A stretch of 50,274 nucleotides of DNA, taken from positions 1-50,274 of the forward strand of contig JAFQOT010000005.1 of NCBI GenBank assembly GCA_017403065.1. The letters run 5' to 3'. Shown here piece after piece: positions 32,474 through 41,422 of the stretch (its first letter is position 1; each line of letters opens with the position of its first letter). Source of the DNA: Clostridia bacterium. GTDB lineage: Bacteria; Bacillota; Clostridia; Oscillospirales; Acutalibacteraceae. The translations under genes and the position numbers were made by a program. The notes below the pieces were generated by a model. That model made no database searches. It was given only the letters and a program-made list of their open reading frames with translations, and had not been told where the DNA came from.

Positions 32474-34162
32474 TTAAGCCTTTTTTACAAAAGAATCTTT
32501 TAAAGCTACAGTACGGTTAAATACAAGATTTTTCTCGGTTGAGTCGGGGTCAACTGTAAAATAGCCTTGACGCATAAATTGAAAGGTATCGCCAACCTTA
32601 ACTTTGGCAAGACTTGCATCTAATTTACAACCCTCTAAAACAGTTAATGATTCAGGATTTAGATTATCGGCAAAGGAAGAAACACCCTCTTCATCACTGG
32701 GGTTAGGTACATTAAACAATCTGTCATACAGTCGTACCTGTGCATCAATAGCATTGTTTGCATCAACCCAATGAAGTGTGCCCTTAACCTTTCTGCCGTC
32801 GGGTGTCTCACCGCCAAAGCTTTCAGGGTCATAGGTACAGTGAACAAGGGTGATATTACCGTCTTCATCAGTTTCGTGAGAAGCGTATTTGATATAATAA
32901 GCACCCTTAAGACGTACCTCTTTCTGCGGACATAATCTAAAGTATTTACCTGGAGGGTCTAACATAAAATCGTCCTGCTCGATGTAAATTTCCTTAGAAA
33001 ATTTAACAGTAGTTTTGCCAAGCTCAGGCTTATTTGGATTAATATCAACCTCGATTAAATCGCACATATCAACGGGGTAATTATCAATAACAACCTTTAA
33101 AGGACGTAATACCGCCATAGCCCTATCTGCATTTTCGTTTAAATAATCTCTGACGCAAGATTCTAAAAGAGCATAATCAATTACGCTATACGCTTTTGAC
33201 ACGCCGATCTTATCTACGAAAGCACGAACAGCTTCAGCAGGGAAGCCACGTCTTCTCATACCGCAAATTGTAGCCATTCTGGGATCATCCCAACCTGAAA
33301 CCAAACCGTCATTAACAAGCTTTAAGCATTTACGCTTGCTTGTTAATGTATAGTTTACGTTCATACGGGCAAATTCAATTTGACGGGGTGGATTTGGAAT
33401 TTCCAAAACCTTTAAAAACCAGTTATATAACGGTCTGTGATTTTCAAATTCTAAAGAGCATAACGAATGGGTAACACCCTCTTTAGCATCGCTTAAAGGA
33501 TGCGCAAAATCATACATAGGATAAACACACCATTTATCACCTGTTCTGTGGTGAGGAGTGTGCATAATACGATAAATTATTGGGTCACGCATATTGATAT
33601 TTGAAGAAGCCATATCAATTTTTGCGCGAAGAACCATTGCTGAGTTTTCAAATTCACCTGCAGTCATACGTGCAAACAAATCCTTGTTTTCCTCAATAGG
33701 TCTGTCACGGTATGGGCTGTTAGTACCAGCCTGTGTGAGAGTTCCGCGCATTTCACGAATTTCATCAGGTGTAGATTCATCAACATAAGCAAGACCCAAA
33801 TCAATCAATTTCAAAGCGCATTCGTAGATATAATCAAAATAATCCGAAGCAAAATATACGTTATTCCAATTAAAGCCCAACCAATTTATATCTTCCTTAA
33901 TAGCGTCAACATATTCAACATCTTCTTTTGTAGGGTTTGTGTCGTCTAATCTGAGATTACAGGTGCCACCGTATTTTTCGGCAGTTGCAAAGTCGATACA
34001 AATCGCTTTAGCGTGGCCAATATGCAAATAGCCGTTTGGTTCAGGAGGAAATCTTGTCTGAACCTTATCATAAACACCCTCAGCTAAATCTTGATCAATA
34101 AAATCGTGAATAAAATTTGATGGTCTAACATTTTCCTCAGTAAGCTTAATATTATTATCCAT
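32474..34162 (-). CDS. glnS: Glutaminyl-tRNA synthetase
   Basis: 562 residues, the normal length for bacterial GlnRS. Class I motifs: RFPPEPNGYLHIGHAK (HIGH) and the KMSKS variant LTSKRKC. DDTNPTKEDVEYVDAI and AHPLSDAKEGVTHSLCSLEF lie between, and the C-terminal half holds the beta-barrel anticodon domains. Charges tRNA-Gln directly. It follows gltX by 11 bases in the same direction, so both glutamate-family synthetases are made together. AGAGGT precedes the ATG. Confidence 0.97.
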   Translation of the reverse strand: MDNNIKLTEENVRPSNFIHDFIDQDLAEGVYDKVQTRFPPEPNGYLHIGHAKAICIDFATAEKYGGTCNLRLDDTNPTKEDVEYVDAIKEDINWLGFNWNNVYFASDYFDYIYECALKLIDLGLAYVDESTPDEIREMRGTLTQAGTNSPYRDRPIEENKDLFARMTAGEFENSAMVLRAKIDMASSNINMRDPIIYRIMHTPHHRTGDKWCVYPMYDFAHPLSDAKEGVTHSLCSLEFENHRPLYNWFLKVLEIPNPPRQIEFARMNVNYTLTSKRKCLKLVNDGLVSGWDDPRMATICGMRRRGFPAEAVRAFVDKIGVSKAYSVIDYALLESCVRDYLNENADRAMAVLRPLKVVIDNYPVDMCDLIEVDINPNKPELGKTTVKFSKEIYIEQDDFMLDPPGKYFRLCPQKEVRLKGAYYIKYASHETDEDGNITLVHCTYDPESFGGETPDGRKVKGTLHWVDANNAIDAQVRLYDRLFNVPNPSDEEGVSSFADNLNPESLTVLEGCKLDASLAKVKVGDTFQFMRQGYFTVDPDSTEKNLVFNRTVALKDSFVKKA

Positions 34163-34173
34163 AGGTAAACCTC

Positions 34174-35829
34174 TTAAAGTGAAATAATTACATTATCAAT
34201 ACGTTTAATACATTCATCCTTGCCCAAAACCTGCATAATACTGCAAAGGTCAGGTGTATTACGTCTGCCTGTTATTGCCATACGTAATACAGTGCTTAAA
34301 TCGCCTGCGTGACCTTTAAAAGCATCTGGATTTGCTTTATATTCTTTGGTTTCGGCGGCAAAGTTTAACATAGGCGCTATAGTTTTAATTTTGTTAAACC
34401 ATTCCTGTCGGTCATCATCAGCAGAATAAACGGTCTTGTATTTTTCTAAAAATGCTTTAGCGTCATAAGAATTTATATTTTCAGGTAGTTGGAAACAGGG
34501 GACATATAATTCTTCAAATAAATATGAAAAATAGTCCTTCGCTTCGCTGAATTTAGCGATATCCTTACGGGGCTTAGCCACACCGTCGCGGTCAATAGCA
34601 AAAACAGCTTTAGAGTATTGGGGATTTTTAGTTAAAATACTGTAAAAATCCTTATCAAATTCCTTAGCCCACGCAGTAATTTTTTCATAAAGCTCACCGC
34701 TTGAAAGCTTTGAAACACGGTTTTTACTTACATCAATTAGCTTAACCTCATCAAACAAAGCGCCTGAAACAGACATCTTTTTAAGATTAAATTTAAAGCT
34801 TTTATACGAAGCGTCAGGTGAGCAGCGGCGCCAATCCTCAAAATCTGATGCAGCAATAGTCATAAGATAATCAATTACACATTCGCTGTCATATCCTTGC
34901 TCAGCAAAAAAATGAACCGCAGCCTCAGGGTCTTTACGCTTTGAAATTTTACGTTTAGCCCCGTTGTCTAATTTCATAATAGGGGAAATATGACCGTATT
35001 TTGGTGGCTTAAAGCCTAAAATTTTAAATAGCTGAATATGCTTAGGTACAGAAGAAATCCATTCATCACCGCGTAAAACGTGTGTTGTGCGCATTAAATG
35101 GTCGTCAACAGCGTGAGCAAAATGATAAGTAGGAATACCGTCAGATTTTAAAAGAACAAAATCCTCGTCATTTTCCGGCATTTCAATTTTGCCCTTTATA
35201 GCATCATCAAAAACAATTTTGTTTTCTTCGTTACCGGGGGACTTAAGGCGTACAACAAAGCTCTTGCCTTGTTCAATTAAAGCCTTTGCCTCTTCATAAG
35301 TAATATCTCTATGTTTTGCCCATTTACCGTGGTAGCCCGTACGTATTTTATTAGCCTCTTGCTCCTTACGTACCGCTTCTAATTCATTGCTTGTACAAAA
35401 GCAAGGGTAAGCAAGGCCTTGGCGTATAAGCTCCTTAACATAGGTCTGATAAATTTCACCGCGGTAGCTTTGTTGGTAGGGACCATATTCACCCTTTTGC
35501 TCATTTCCTGAAACAAAGCCCTCGTCAATAGATATACCAAAACGGTCAAGACCGTCGATTATATCCTCAATACCACCTTCAATTTCACGCTTTTTGTCAG
35601 TATCTTCAATACGTGTATAGAAAACACCGTTAGTCGAGGTAGCAGTAATTCTGTTAACAAGGGCTGCAAACAAGGTGCCTAAATGTAAATAGCCGGTAGG
35701 ACTTGGTGCAATTCTTGTTACTCTTGCTCCCTCAGGCAAATTACGGGCAGGGTAGAGGTTTTCATAATATTCTGGCTTTTTATCAATATCAGGTAACAAA
35801 AGCTCGGCTAATAATTCAAAATTGTTCAT
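34174..35829 (-). CDS. gltX: Glutamyl-tRNA synthetase
   Basis: 551 residues. Motifs RIAPSPTGYLHLGTLF (HIGH) and AKRKISKRKDPEAA (KMSKS variant), with TRIEDTDKKREIEGG and RTTHVLRGDEWISS. It is slightly longer than the common 480-500-residue bacterial enzyme, and the C-terminal half differs from the typical anticodon domain, as in one clostridial GltX group. It lies between nrdR (15-base gap) and glnS (11-base gap). GGAG precedes ATG 35829. Confidence 0.95.
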   Translation of the reverse strand: MNNFELLAELLLPDIDKKPEYYENLYPARNLPEGARVTRIAPSPTGYLHLGTLFAALVNRITATSTNGVFYTRIEDTDKKREIEGGIEDIIDGLDRFGISIDEGFVSGNEQKGEYGPYQQSYRGEIYQTYVKELIRQGLAYPCFCTSNELEAVRKEQEANKIRTGYHGKWAKHRDITYEEAKALIEQGKSFVVRLKSPGNEENKIVFDDAIKGKIEMPENDEDFVLLKSDGIPTYHFAHAVDDHLMRTTHVLRGDEWISSVPKHIQLFKILGFKPPKYGHISPIMKLDNGAKRKISKRKDPEAAVHFFAEQGYDSECVIDYLMTIAASDFEDWRRCSPDASYKSFKFNLKKMSVSGALFDEVKLIDVSKNRVSKLSSGELYEKITAWAKEFDKDFYSILTKNPQYSKAVFAIDRDGVAKPRKDIAKFSEAKDYFSYLFEELYVPCFQLPENINSYDAKAFLEKYKTVYSADDDRQEWFNKIKTIAPMLNFAAETKEYKANPDAFKGHAGDLSTVLRMAITGRRNTPDLCSIMQVLGKDECIKRIDNVIISL

Positions 35830-35844
35830 AAAATGCTCCTAAAA

Positions 35845-36300
35845 TCAGTCGTTGGTTAAAAGCTTGTTAAGCTCATTCATAAAGGTATTGATATCTTTAA
35901 ACTGACGGTAAACAGAGGCAAAACGTACGTATGCAACCTCGTCAATCTTTTTAAGCTTGTCCATAACAAGCTCGCCGATTTTTTCACTGCTAACCTCGCG
36001 GTCAAGTGAGTTTTGAATTATAATTTCGATTTCATCAATCATATTATCTAATGTGTCTATTGAAACGGGGCGCTTTTCACAGGCACGTAAAAGACCTGTC
36101 ATAAGCTTATCTCTGTTAAAGGTTTCACGGGATTTATCTTTTTTAATAACAATAATAGGCAAGCTTTCAATAATCTCATAGGTAGTAAATCGCTTTCCAC
36201 ATTCAAGACATTCACGTCTGCGTCTGATACGCTGACCCTCATCAGTTGGTCGGGAATCGATAACCTTGCTTTCTTCGTATGCACAGAAAGGACATTTCAT
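35845..36300 (-). CDS. nrdR: Transcriptional repressor NrdR
   Basis: 151 residues. The N-terminal zinc ribbon is [18 protein letters not shown] with a second pair in [16 protein letters not shown], followed by an ATP-cone (about 49-139). NrdR senses dATP and shuts off ribonucleotide reductase genes through NrdR boxes; a good box lies before nrdD at 20963-20978. AAGGAG precedes the ATG. It is the first gene of the leftward run nrdR-gltX-glnS-nif3. Confidence 0.97.
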   Translation of the reverse strand: MKCPFCAYEESKVIDSRPTDEGQRIRRRRECLECGKRFTTYEIIESLPIIVIKKDKSRETFNRDKLMTGLLRACEKRPVSIDTLDNMIDEIEIIIQNSLDREVSSEKIGELVMDKLKKIDEVAYVRFASVYRQFKDINTFMNELNKLLTND

Positions 36301-36343
36301 AAATAATTACGCTCCTTCTTATATAGTTAAAATAATCCAACTA

Positions 36344-36372
36344 ATTATACTATATATAGATTAAAATTACAA
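36344..36372 (-). promoter_or_regulatory. Promoter of the nrdR-gltX-glnS run
   Basis: Leftward TTGTAA (36372-36367), 17 bases, TATAAT (36349-36344). Confidence 0.65.
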
Positions 36373-36387
36373 GTATTAAAATAATTG

Positions 36388-36416
36388 TTGCTAATTTTAC
36401 AATAAACTGTTACAAT
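36388..36416 (+). promoter_or_regulatory. Promoter of the cyclophilin gene
   Basis: TTGCTA (36388-36393), 17 bases, TACAAT (36411-36416), 30 bases before the start codon. It is back to back with the nrdR promoter. Confidence 0.55.
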
Positions 36417-36446
36417 ACTTTTTAAAGAAGACTTGGAGGTATAAAT

Positions 36447-37043
36447 ATGGATAATTATCAAATAAAGGCTGCCACTACAGGTGATACAGTTGCCGTTATG
36501 GATACTACAATGGGAAAAATCTCAATTAAGCTTTTTCCTGATAAAGCGCCAAAAACTGTTGAAAACTTTGTTACACACGCTAAGAACGGATATTACAACG
36601 GTCTTATTTTCCATAGAGTTATAAAAGATTTTATGATTCAAGGCGGCGACCCAACAGGAACAGGTATGGGTGGTGAATCTATTTACGGTCACAGCTTTGA
36701 AGACGAATTTGACCCGTCACTTCATAATCTAAGAGGCGCTTTATCTATGGCAAATGCGGGACCTAATACCAACTCAAGCCAGTTCTTTATTGTTCAGGCA
36801 AATAGCGTGCCTTCAAATATGTTAATGCAAATGCGTGATATGCCATCTGCTTTTCCACAGTCAACTGTGGAGGCTTACGAAAGCTTGGGAGGCACACCTT
36901 GGCTTGATTTCCGCCATACCGTTTTTGGACAAGTAACAGAGGGTATGGAGGTAGTTGATGCTATTGCAAACGTTAAGGTAGGCAATGCTGACAAGCCTTT
37001 AGAGGATGTTAAAATCAATAGTATAGAAATTAAAGTACTTTAA
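36447..37043 (+). CDS. Cyclophilin-type peptidyl-prolyl isomerase
   Basis: 198 residues, no signal peptide. Cyclophilin motifs are clear: [64 protein letters not shown], and [17 protein letters not shown] are spread through residues 31-180, each in its usual order. It speeds proline isomerisation during folding in the cytoplasm. Some 20 extra residues before HTVFGQ ([16 protein letters not shown]) are an insertion relative to small PpiB enzymes. GGAGG precedes the ATG. Confidence 0.95.
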   Translation: MDNYQIKAATTGDTVAVMDTTMGKISIKLFPDKAPKTVENFVTHAKNGYYNGLIFHRVIKDFMIQGGDPTGTGMGGESIYGHSFEDEFDPSLHNLRGALSMANAGPNTNSSQFFIVQANSVPSNMLMQMRDMPSAFPQSTVEAYESLGGTPWLDFRHTVFGQVTEGMEVVDAIANVKVGNADKPLEDVKINSIEIKVL

Positions 37044-37050
37044 TATGTAA

Positions 37051-37090
37051 AAACAAAGATTGCAGATTTGATTTTCTGCAATCTTTGTTT
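37051..37090. terminator. Bidirectional terminator
   Basis: AAACAAAGATTGCAGA (37051-37066) pairs perfectly with 37075-37090, flanked by A and T runs, between converging genes. Confidence 0.92.
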
Positions 37091-37091
37091 T

Positions 37092-37295
37092 TTAATCATC
37101 ATTACAACAGTTTCTTCTGAATAACAGGCTGATACACCATATACCAGCGAGAGCAATAACGGTGTAAACAATTCGGCTTATAATGGCTGTACTGCCGCCA
37201 AAAGCCCAGGCTACAAGGTCAAATTCAAACAAACCTACAAGACCCCAGTTTAAACAACCGATAATGCTTAAAATAAGACAAATTTTATCTAACAT
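37092..37295 (-). CDS. DUF378 small membrane protein
   Basis: 67 residues with two membrane spans; the DUF378 signature ILSIIGCLNWGLVGLFEFDLVAW and a downstream YTVIALAGIWCI are clear. The role of the family is unknown. ATG 37295 follows AAAGGAG by 9 bases; TTG 37304 is too close to it. The C-terminus NCCNDD carries a cysteine pair. Confidence 0.85.
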   Translation of the reverse strand: MLDKICLILSIIGCLNWGLVGLFEFDLVAWAFGGSTAIISRIVYTVIALAGIWCISLLFRRNCCNDD

Positions 37296-37352
37296 TACTT
37301 TCAACTCCTTTGTAATGTTAGGTTATTCAAAAAATCATAAATTATGCAAAAA

Positions 37353-37377
37353 AAGAGGTGGATTTTTTCCACCTCTT
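37353..37377 (-). terminator. Terminator of the asd-dapA-dapB operon
   Basis: AAGAGGTGG (37353-37361) pairs with CCACCTCTT (37369-37377); leftward it is followed by TTTTTTT. It lies 4 bases after the dapB stop. Confidence 0.88.
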
Positions 37378-37381
37378 AAAT

Positions 37382-38137
37382 TTATTCAAAATTTATAATT
37401 GAATTCATATCATAAAGACCTGCATTTTTATTATAAATAAATTTCGCAGCCCTCACAGCGCCCACAGCAAAAACCTCTTTAGACTGAGCCGAATGGGAAA
37501 TTGTTACAACCTCATCATGACCTGCAAAAATTACATCGTGTTCGCCAACAATGGTACCGCCGCGAACAGAATGAATACCAATTTCATTTTTAGTTCGTTT
37601 TTGGCGCTTGGAATGACGGTCGTATTCGTAGTTCATTTTATCACCAAGCTGGCTGTTTACAGCATTGGCAAGCATTATCGCAGTACCTGATGGGGAATCG
37701 ATTTTTTGATTATGATGCTTTTCAATTATTTCAATATCAAAGCCGTTTCCTAAAATACCTGCCGCTTTTTTAGCAAGGGAACAAATTAAATTTACACCCA
37801 ATGACATATTAAATGTAAAGAAAACAGGAATCTTATTTGAAGCATTTTTGATTTTTTGAATTTCCAAGTCGGTATAACCTGTAGTTGCGATAACAACAGG
37901 TGTATTTGTTTTTATAGCATAATCCAACATACCATCAAGAAGTATTGGATTAGAAAAATCAATAATCACGTCAGCTTTTTCCTTAATATCACTAAAGCTT
38001 GGATAAATAGGGAACTGCTGACCGCAATTTAACTTATCAATACCGCATACGATTTCAAAATTTCCATCTTCTAAAGCGGCGCGGGCAACAAAGCCGCCCA
38101 TTTTTCCGCTTGCACCGCAAATAATGACCTTAATCAT
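37382..38137 (-). CDS. dapB: 4-hydroxy-tetrahydrodipicolinate reductase
   Basis: 251 residues. Rossmann motif IICGASGKMGGFVA, VIIDFSNP, ATTGYT, and the DapB signature EIIEKHHNQKIDSPSGTAIMLA are present. It reduces the DapA product in the diaminopimelate/lysine pathway, which also feeds peptidoglycan and spore dipicolinate. It is the last gene of asd-dapA-dapB; 21 bases separate it from dapA. Confidence 0.97.
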   Translation of the reverse strand: MIKVIICGASGKMGGFVARAALEDGNFEIVCGIDKLNCGQQFPIYPSFSDIKEKADVIIDFSNPILLDGMLDYAIKTNTPVVIATTGYTDLEIQKIKNASNKIPVFFTFNMSLGVNLICSLAKKAAGILGNGFDIEIIEKHHNQKIDSPSGTAIMLANAVNSQLGDKMNYEYDRHSKRQKRTKNEIGIHSVRGGTIVGEHDVIFAGHDEVVTISHSAQSKEVFAVGAVRAAKFIYNKNAGLYDMNSIINFE

Positions 38138-38158
38138 TTTTACACATCCTAATAAGTT

Positions 38159-39043
38159 TTAAAGCCCACACTCAGTAAGCTTTTGCTTTAAATTATTTAA
38201 TGCTTTTTCATTCATTTTATATAAAGGCTGTCTGAAAGGACCTGCATTATATCCTAAAATATTCATTGCAGTTTTAACTGGCACAGGATTAACATCGCTG
38301 AACAAAGCATCAATCAAGCCAATATATTTTATTTGATTTTCCATAGCTGTTTGGGTATTTCCCGATAAATAATCATTGCAAATATTATGCACCTGTAAAG
38401 GTAATAAATTTGACAAAACTGATATTACACCAATTCCGCCTAAAGAAAGCATAGGAACTATCTGGTCGTCGTTTCCTGAATAAATATCTAAATCATCGCC
38501 GCATAAATACTTTGTTTTTGCTACCGAAGATAAATCACCATTTGCCTCTTTAGTTGCTACAATTAACTTATGCTTAGATAATTCCTTATAGGTTTCAGGC
38601 TTAATATTAACACCTGTACGAGAGGGAACATTATAAAGAATTATAGGCTTGTTTACACGGTCGGCAATATAATTATAATGCGCTACAAGACCCTCTTGTG
38701 ATGCTTTGTTATAATACGGCGTTACCATTAAAAAAGCATCTGCGCCTACCTTTTCGGCATCACTGCAAAGCTCTACTGAATAAACAGTATCATTACTGCC
38801 AGTTCCCGCAATAATAGGAACACGGCCTGCACAGGCTTTAACAGATTGCTCTATAACCTTTAAATGCTCGTCGTATCTTAATGTGGATTTTTCACCCGTA
38901 GTACCGCAAATTACCAAAGCGTCAATACCGCCGTTAATTTGCTCATCAACCAAGGTAGACAGTCTTTCAAAATTTACACTTCCGTCCTCATTCATAGGGG
39001 TAATAAGTGCTGTTGCAGCACCTGTGAAAATACGATTTTTCAT
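38159..39043 (-). CDS. dapA: 4-hydroxy-tetrahydrodipicolinate synthase
   Basis: 294 residues, the standard length. It condenses aspartate semialdehyde with pyruvate. Motifs: CGTTGEKSTL near residue 46, the catalytic tyrosine in ILYNVPSRTGVN, and the Schiff-base lysine in LIVATKEANGD. It follows asd (43-base gap) and precedes dapB. TAGGAG precedes the ATG. Confidence 0.97.
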   Translation of the reverse strand: MKNRIFTGAATALITPMNEDGSVNFERLSTLVDEQINGGIDALVICGTTGEKSTLRYDEHLKVIEQSVKACAGRVPIIAGTGSNDTVYSVELCSDAEKVGADAFLMVTPYYNKASQEGLVAHYNYIADRVNKPIILYNVPSRTGVNIKPETYKELSKHKLIVATKEANGDLSSVAKTKYLCGDDLDIYSGNDDQIVPMLSLGGIGVISVLSNLLPLQVHNICNDYLSGNTQTAMENQIKYIGLIDALFSDVNPVPVKTAMNILGYNAGPFRQPLYKMNEKALNNLKQKLTECGL

Positions 39044-39086
39044 AAACTACAACTCCTATTAAAGACAGATAAACTGTCAGAATAAA

Positions 39087-40166
39087 TTAGTCCATATATC
39101 CTTTAGCGGCTAAAAGCTCAGCAAGTAAAACTGCGCCACCGGCTGCGCCTCTTAAAGTATTATGTGAGCAGCAGACAAATTTATAATCATATTGTGTATC
39201 TTCACGTAAACGTCCAACGTGAACAGCCATACCACCCTCAACATCACGGCAAAGCTTTGTCTGAGGTTGGTCATCTTCGGTATAATAATGTAAGAATTGT
39301 TCTGGCGCATGGGGAAGCTTAAGCTGTTGCGGTTCGCCTGAAAACTCTTTCCAACAATTCAAAATTTCTTCCTTTGAAGGTTTGTTCTTAAAAGAAACAT
39401 AAACAGCCGCCATATGTCCGTCAGAAACAGGAACACGAAGACACTGAGCAGTAAACTTAGGACTGTCGGCTGAAACGATTTCACCGTCTTTAATTTCACC
39501 CCAGATTTTAAGTGGCTCCTTTTCGCTCTTTTCTTCTTCGCCACCAATGTAAGGAATTACATTGTCAACCATTTCTGGCCATCTATCAAAGGTTTTACCG
39601 GCGCCTGAAATAGCCTGATAAGTACAAACCAAGCATTTATCTACTCCAAATTTATCAAGAGGGTAGAGAGCTGGAACATAAGACTGTAATGAGCAGTTAG
39701 ACTTAACGGCAATAAAGCCCTTTTTTGTGCCTAAACGCTTTTTCTGAGCTTCAATGATTTCACAGTGATGAGGATTAACCTCAGGAATAATCATTGGAAC
39801 ATCGGGTGTAAATCTATGAGCGCTGTTATTGGAAATAACAGGACATTCGCGTTTAGCATAGGTTTCCTCCAAAGCCTTGATTTCATCCTTTTTCATATTA
39901 ACTGCGCAGAATACAAAATCAACCTTAGAAACGATTGTATCAATATCCTTTTGCGCATCGTAAACTAACATATCCTTAAGATTAGCGGGTATTTCTTCCT
40001 TCATAGCCCAACGTGAGCCGATAGCATCCTCATATTTTTTACCGGCAGAAGAAGCCGAAGCTGCAAGCGCAGTTACGTTAAACCAAGGATGGTCGTGTAG
40101 TAAAAGAGCAAATCTTTGACCTACCATACCTGTAGCACCTATTATACCAACATTATATTTTTTCAT
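39087..40166 (-). CDS. asd: Aspartate-semialdehyde dehydrogenase, archaeal/fungal type
   Basis: 359 residues. Rossmann motif VGIIGATGMVGQRFALLL, and the catalytic cysteine in IAVKSNCSLQSYVPALYP. The sequence between them (NNSAHRFTPDVPMIIPEVNP) and the C-terminal HNTLRGAAGGAVLLAELL match the longer archaeal/yeast form, which also occurs in many Clostridia. It makes aspartate semialdehyde for lysine, threonine and methionine. First gene of the lysine operon; AAAGGA lies before the ATG. Confidence 0.95.
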   Translation of the reverse strand: MKKYNVGIIGATGMVGQRFALLLHDHPWFNVTALAASASSAGKKYEDAIGSRWAMKEEIPANLKDMLVYDAQKDIDTIVSKVDFVFCAVNMKKDEIKALEETYAKRECPVISNNSAHRFTPDVPMIIPEVNPHHCEIIEAQKKRLGTKKGFIAVKSNCSLQSYVPALYPLDKFGVDKCLVCTYQAISGAGKTFDRWPEMVDNVIPYIGGEEEKSEKEPLKIWGEIKDGEIVSADSPKFTAQCLRVPVSDGHMAAVYVSFKNKPSKEEILNCWKEFSGEPQQLKLPHAPEQFLHYYTEDDQPQTKLCRDVEGGMAVHVGRLREDTQYDYKFVCCSHNTLRGAAGGAVLLAELLAAKGYMD

Positions 40167-40232
40167 AAATCACCATATCCTTTGCTGCAAATTTAACTTG
40201 ATATATTTTCAAAGTTGCAATATAATATATAA

Positions 40233-40266
40233 ATATTAACATTTTGAGCATAGTTTGTCAAACTAT
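40233..40266 (-). promoter_or_regulatory. asd promoter with a palindrome on the -35 box
   Basis: Leftward TTGACA (40261-40256), 17 bases, TAATAT (40238-40233). A perfect palindrome ATAGTTTG-t-CAAACTAT (40250-40266) covers the -35 box and could be an operator. No lysine riboswitch fold is visible in the 70-base leader. Confidence 0.6.
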
Positions 40267-40311
40267 TTTATGCCCAAATTTTTTTAAAAATACCGAAAGA
40301 TATTGGTGAAA

Positions 40312-41334
40312 ATGAAAACAAGTGACTTTTTTTATGACCTACCAGAAGAGTTAATAGCTCAAACACCTATTGAACCGCGTACAAATTCAAGACTTTTATA
40401 TCTTAATAAAACTGACGGAACTTGCCGTCATAAGCATTTTTATGAATTAGGTGAGTTTTTAAAAGAGGGGGACTGTCTTGTTTTAAACAACACCCGTGTT
40501 TTGCCCGCCAGAATTTTCGGCACACGCAAAGACACAGGCGCAGTTGTGGAATTTGTACTATTAAAGCAAAAAGGCAATTTAATATGGGAATGCTTAGCGG
40601 GACCTGGTAAAAAAGCAAAAATTGGCTGCGAATTCATATTTTCGCAGGATTTATCTGCTACTGTTATTGATGTTTTAGATGACGGAAACCGAATTATTGA
40701 ATTTAATTGCAAGGGTGAATTTTTTTCTGTTTTAGATAATGTAGGGCAGATGCCTTTACCACCTTATATTAAGGAAAAGCTACAAGACAGGGAAAGATAC
40801 CAGACAGTGTATTCTAAGGAATTAGGTTCTGCCGCTGCCCCTACTGCAGGACTTCACTTTACCGATGAAATGCTCGAAAAGCTTAAGGTATCAGGAATAA
40901 AAATCGCCTATGTTACTTTACATGTGGGGCTTGGCACTTTTAGACCTGTTAAAGTTGATGATGTTACTCAGCATAAAATGCATACCGAACAGTATTTTGT
41001 ATCAGGTGAAGCCGCGCAAATTATCAACGATACTAAAAATAACGGTGGCAGGGTGATTTGCGTAGGTACAACAAGCTGTCGCACTTTAGAAAGTGTTGCT
41101 ACTAAATACGGCGAAATTAAAGAGTGCTCAGGTGATACTGATATTTTTATTTATCCAGGCTATGAATTTAAGTGTATGGATGGTTTAATTACAAATTTTC
41201 ATTTACCTGAAAGCACACTTATTATGTTAGTTTCAGCCTTTGCAGGATATGATAATGTAATGAATGCATATAAAACTGCTGTTAATGAAAAATACAGATT
41301 TTTTAGCTTCGGAGACGCAATGCTCATCCTATAG
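40312..41334 (+). CDS. queA: tRNA preQ1(34) S-adenosylmethionine ribosyltransferase-isomerase
   Basis: 340 residues, normal length. It adds the cyclopentene part of queuosine to tRNA. Motifs: [23 protein letters not shown] at the start, [43 protein letters not shown] sequence ([14 protein letters not shown]) and [19 protein letters not shown] 40312 is the family start; the ribosome site GGTG is weak and close. The hairpin at 41323-41342 overlaps the stop codon. tgt follows. Confidence 0.96.
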   Translation: MKTSDFFYDLPEELIAQTPIEPRTNSRLLYLNKTDGTCRHKHFYELGEFLKEGDCLVLNNTRVLPARIFGTRKDTGAVVEFVLLKQKGNLIWECLAGPGKKAKIGCEFIFSQDLSATVIDVLDDGNRIIEFNCKGEFFSVLDNVGQMPLPPYIKEKLQDRERYQTVYSKELGSAAAPTAGLHFTDEMLEKLKVSGIKIAYVTLHVGLGTFRPVKVDDVTQHKMHTEQYFVSGEAAQIINDTKNNGGRVICVGTTSCRTLESVATKYGEIKECSGDTDIFIYPGYEFKCMDGLITNFHLPESTLIMLVSAFAGYDNVMNAYKTAVNEKYRFFSFGDAMLIL

Positions 41335-41397
41335 AGGATGAGCAGGGAAGAAGTAAGAGGTAATAGTGAATAGGTAAGGTGTCGGCAACGCCGACAC
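41323..41397 (+). repeat. Two hairpins between queA and tgt
   Basis: CTCATCC (41323-41329) and GGATGAG (41336-41342) form a hairpin across the queA stop codon. A second perfect hairpin, GTGTCGGC-aac-GCCGACAC, lies at 41379-41397, separated by AAGTAAGAGGTAATAGTGAA-type purine-rich sequence. Neither has a good T run, so they may shape the transcript rather than end it. The second has the same GGC-N3-GCC design as hairpins in the array at 14168-14200. Confidence 0.6.
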
Positions 41398-41422
41398 GAT
41401 TTTAAAATTTTAAGGAGAAATA

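Noticed and set aside
40167..40311. Lysine or preQ1 riboswitch between asd and queA
   Set aside because: The spacer of about 145 bases serves two divergent genes and shows only promoter boxes and a 17-bp palindrome. No conserved riboswitch core was recognised.
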